In this document: piece by piece, positions 7,628 to 11,636 of the stretch
Layout: the number at the start of each line of letters is the position of its first letter
How positions within the stretch are numbered: position 1 is the first letter of the stretch
Assembly (NCBI GenBank): GCA_946478645.1
Contig: CAMLCW010000147.1
Coordinates: forward strand, 1 to 11,636
DNA: 11,636 nt
Direction of reading: 5' to 3'
Origin: an uncultured Variovorax sp.
GTDB taxonomy: Bacteria > Pseudomonadota > Gammaproteobacteria > Burkholderiales > Burkholderiaceae
Made by a program: the position numbers and the translations under genes
Notes under the pieces: model-generated
What the model was told of the DNA's origin: nothing
Seen by the model: only the letters and a program-made list of their open reading frames with translations
The model's database searches: none

Positions 7628-8349
7628 GTTGGCGTGTTCAATTGAAGAAGCCGCTCGGGCGTGCCCACGTCGGTCCAGGGGCCGGTGTGGCATTCGGCGC
7701 TGACGCATTCATTGTCCATCGCAGCGCGCAGGATCGGCGCCAGCGGGGCTTTGACGCCTTGGAGGTTGCCGGCGGGAATGTCGCAGTAAGGCGGCGCGAA
7801 CAGCGCGCGGCGGTAGAGGCCGATGGTCGAGAAGGTGTACTTTTCGCTCGCCTCGTTCAGCGCGAGCCCGTCGGCCGAGAGGCCGAAGTCGCCCTTCGGG
7901 TTGTGCGGCGGGTTCGGCACCAGCCAGAGATGGGCGAGCTTGCCGCTGGCCGCAAAACGGTCGACGGCAGCCTGGCTGAAGACGAAGCCGGGCGCGAACA
8001 CGTCGCCCGCCGCGACCCAGAAGACGTCATCGAGCAGCGGCAGCGCGCGCACGATGCCGCCCGCGGTCTCGAGCGCGCCGCCGAAGTCGCGGCCCTCGTC
8101 GGAGTAGGCGACCGAGAGCGCGCCATGCCCGTCGAGCACCGGCCGCGGCCCGAAGCGATCCGCGATCTGCGCGCCGAGCCAGGCCGTGTTGACCACCAGC
8201 CCGGTGAAGCCGCCGGCCGCCAGCGCCTCCATCGGCCATTGCATCAGCGGCTTGCCCCGCACCGCAAGCAGCGGCTTGGGCGTGGCGTCGGTGAGCGGGC
8301 GCATGCGCTCGCCGCGGCCGGCCGCGAGGATCATTGCGCTGGCCGTCAT
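7624..8349 (-). CDS. murU: MurU-like sugar-1-phosphate nucleotidyltransferase
   Basis: The 241-residue protein starts MTASAMILAAGRGERMRPLT, containing the nucleotide-binding signature of the family (AAGRGERMRP, 9-18), with PKPLL (24-28) carrying the conserved Lys25. LETAGGI (93-99), the metal-binding Asp in AAGDVFA (D116) and the C-terminal WTDVGTPERL (225-234) are also as expected. Size and motifs resemble N-acetylmuramate-1-phosphate uridylyltransferase (MurU), which makes UDP-MurNAc in the cell-wall recycling route that bypasses de novo synthesis. A related hexose-1-phosphate nucleotidyltransferase cannot be excluded. The usual partner kinase gene amgK is not visible in the window; an AdoMet decarboxylase gene is upstream instead. 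Four-base overlaps with both the upstream speH and the downstream pepP indicate tight translational coupling. Confidence 0.82.
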   Translation of the reverse strand: MTASAMILAAGRGERMRPLTDATPKPLLAVRGKPLMQWPMEALAAGGFTGLVVNTAWLGAQIADRFGPRPVLDGHGALSVAYSDEGRDFGGALETAGGIVRALPLLDDVFWVAAGDVFAPGFVFSQAAVDRFAASGKLAHLWLVPNPPHNPKGDFGLSADGLALNEASEKYTFSTIGLYRRALFAPPYCDIPAGNLQGVKAPLAPILRAAMDNECVSAECHTGPWTDVGTPERLLQLNTPT

Positions 8350-8726
8350 GGCTTCGCCCGTCCGCGCTGCAGCGCGTGGCGTTCGGTGCGCGCGGGCTGG
8401 AACAGCGCCACCAGGCACTCCATCAGCGCCTGCGCCTTGGCCGAATGGTCGGCGCTGAAGTTGCACACGTACACGTCGAGCGTGGCGCCGCGCTGCTCGG
8501 GCCAGGTGTGCAGGCACAGGTGCGATTCGGCCAGCAGCACCGTGGCGGTGACGCCGCCCGGCCCCTGCGGCGTGGCCGGAAAGCCGTGCACCAACTGGCC
8601 GACCGGCTGCAGCCCGGCGGCCTTGGCGGCCTTGACGCAAACGGCACCGAGCGCCTCCCGGTCGGTCAGCCACTGCATCGCGCATTGGCAATCGTGGAGG
8701 TCGGCGGTGAGGTGCAGCCCGTGCAT
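8346..8726 (-). CDS. speH: S-adenosylmethionine decarboxylase proenzyme, SpeH type (AdoMetDC class 1b)
   Basis: Pyruvoyl enzyme that decarboxylates AdoMet to the aminopropyl donor for polyamine synthesis. The proenzyme is predicted to cleave itself between E67 and S68, with S68 becoming the pyruvoyl group. The motif is LLAESHLCLHTWPE (64-77). S68, H73 and C88 keep the same spacing as the catalytic Ser63, His68 and Cys83 of the Thermotoga enzyme. Length (126 residues) is normal for the family. The start ATG at 8726 opens MHGLHLTADL, a typical SpeH beginning; the open frame continues far upstream, but only as antisense of tkt. The ribosome binding site is weak. It is the first gene of the speH-murU-pepP operon (TGA/ATG overlap) and divergent from tkt. 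It would supply the membrane aminopropyltransferase of this window and any cytosolic SpeE elsewhere in the genome. Confidence 0.93.
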   Translation of the reverse strand: MHGLHLTADLHDCQCAMQWLTDREALGAVCVKAAKAAGLQPVGQLVHGFPATPQGPGGVTATVLLAESHLCLHTWPEQRGATLDVYVCNFSADHSAKAQALMECLVALFQPARTERHALQRGRAKP

Positions 8727-8826
8727 GGGGCGCAACTCTAGCAGTCGCGCCGCCCGCGCCGGCCGGGAAACCGCGTCCGCAGGCCCCCGGGCATTGGTCG
8801 GGTGTTCGGCTGCTGCCGGAGGCGGT

Positions 8827-8840
8827 CCGGGCAGGCCCGG
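8827..8840. promoter_or_regulatory. 14-base palindrome next to the tkt -10 box (possible operator)
   Basis: CCGGGC and GCCCGG are separated by AG, giving a perfect two-fold palindrome that ends directly at the TAAAAT hexamer. In position it would lie in the -35 to -10 spacer, where a bound regulator could control tkt. GC-rich palindromes can arise by chance in this genome, so regulatory use is only a suggestion. Confidence 0.35.
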
Positions 8841-8846
8841 TAAAAT
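8841..8846 (+). promoter_or_regulatory. Candidate -10 box of the tkt promoter
   Basis: TAAAAT is the only AT-rich, -10-like hexamer in the gap and sits 42 bases before the tkt ATG, leaving a normal leader of about 35 bases. The GGTAAAATCGCGG context is common before Burkholderiales housekeeping genes. No good -35 hexamer lies 16-18 bases upstream. Confidence 0.45.
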
Positions 8847-8888
8847 CGCGGGTTCTCCCCAATCCACACTCCCGAAAGTCCAACGCCC

Positions 8889-11636
<2,748 letters not shown>

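Larger units (their letters stand above)
8727..8888. other. Divergent intergenic region between speH and tkt
   Basis: These 162 bases separate the divergent starts of speH and tkt and should hold both promoters. The tkt side has a -10-like box and a palindrome, listed separately. No clear -10 or -35 is seen for speH on the reverse strand, and no RNA gene or repeat family is evident. Confidence 0.6.

Noticed and set aside
5414..7645. A 743-codon forward open frame spanning the phytase-like and pepP genes
   Set aside because: It overlaps two well-supported genes in other frames and has shadow-like Arg/Ala/His composition without any domain.

Overview
The DNA is very GC-rich, with G or C at most third codon positions. 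Protein sequence, gene order and codon use all suggest a betaproteobacterium of the order Burkholderiales, most likely Comamonadaceae (Variovorax-like). This is judged by eye and no database was searched. The window is densely coded: nine protein genes, no RNA genes, no mobile elements and no CRISPR. No gene shows a frameshift. The first and last genes are cut by the window edges.

Region 1 (1-4778, + strand) is a compact membrane and envelope gene set. It contains a DUF4178/zinc-ribbon protein with a C-terminal membrane anchor (start outside the window), a 72-residue DUF350 membrane protein, a seven-helix membrane-fused polyamine aminopropyltransferase (SpeE family), and an FAD-dependent amine-oxidase-fold protein with a twin-arginine lipoprotein signal. 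The first three are spaced or overlapped like an operon, with a TTG start for the aminopropyltransferase inside the DUF350 stop. The oxidase follows 16 bases later. This is the most interesting part of the window: it looks like a membrane-based polyamine synthesis and oxidation system whose product is unknown.

Region 2 (4857-6215, + strand) encodes a secreted phytase-like (esterase-like) protein. It ends 17 bases from the convergent operon that follows.

Region 3 (8726-6233, - strand) is a three-gene operon in which each start overlaps the previous stop by four bases. It encodes S-adenosylmethionine decarboxylase (SpeH type), a MurU-like sugar-1-phosphate nucleotidyltransferase and Xaa-Pro aminopeptidase PepP. 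SpeH makes decarboxylated AdoMet, the aminopropyl donor that the SpeE-family enzyme of region 1 needs. The two halves of the pathway therefore sit about 5 kb apart on opposite strands.

Region 4 (8889-11636, + strand) is central carbon metabolism: transketolase, then the start of type I glyceraldehyde-3-phosphate dehydrogenase. The transketolase carries an acidic insertion of about 37 residues relative to the E. coli enzyme. The 162-base divergent gap between speH and tkt holds a -10-like TAAAAT and an adjoining 14-base palindrome.
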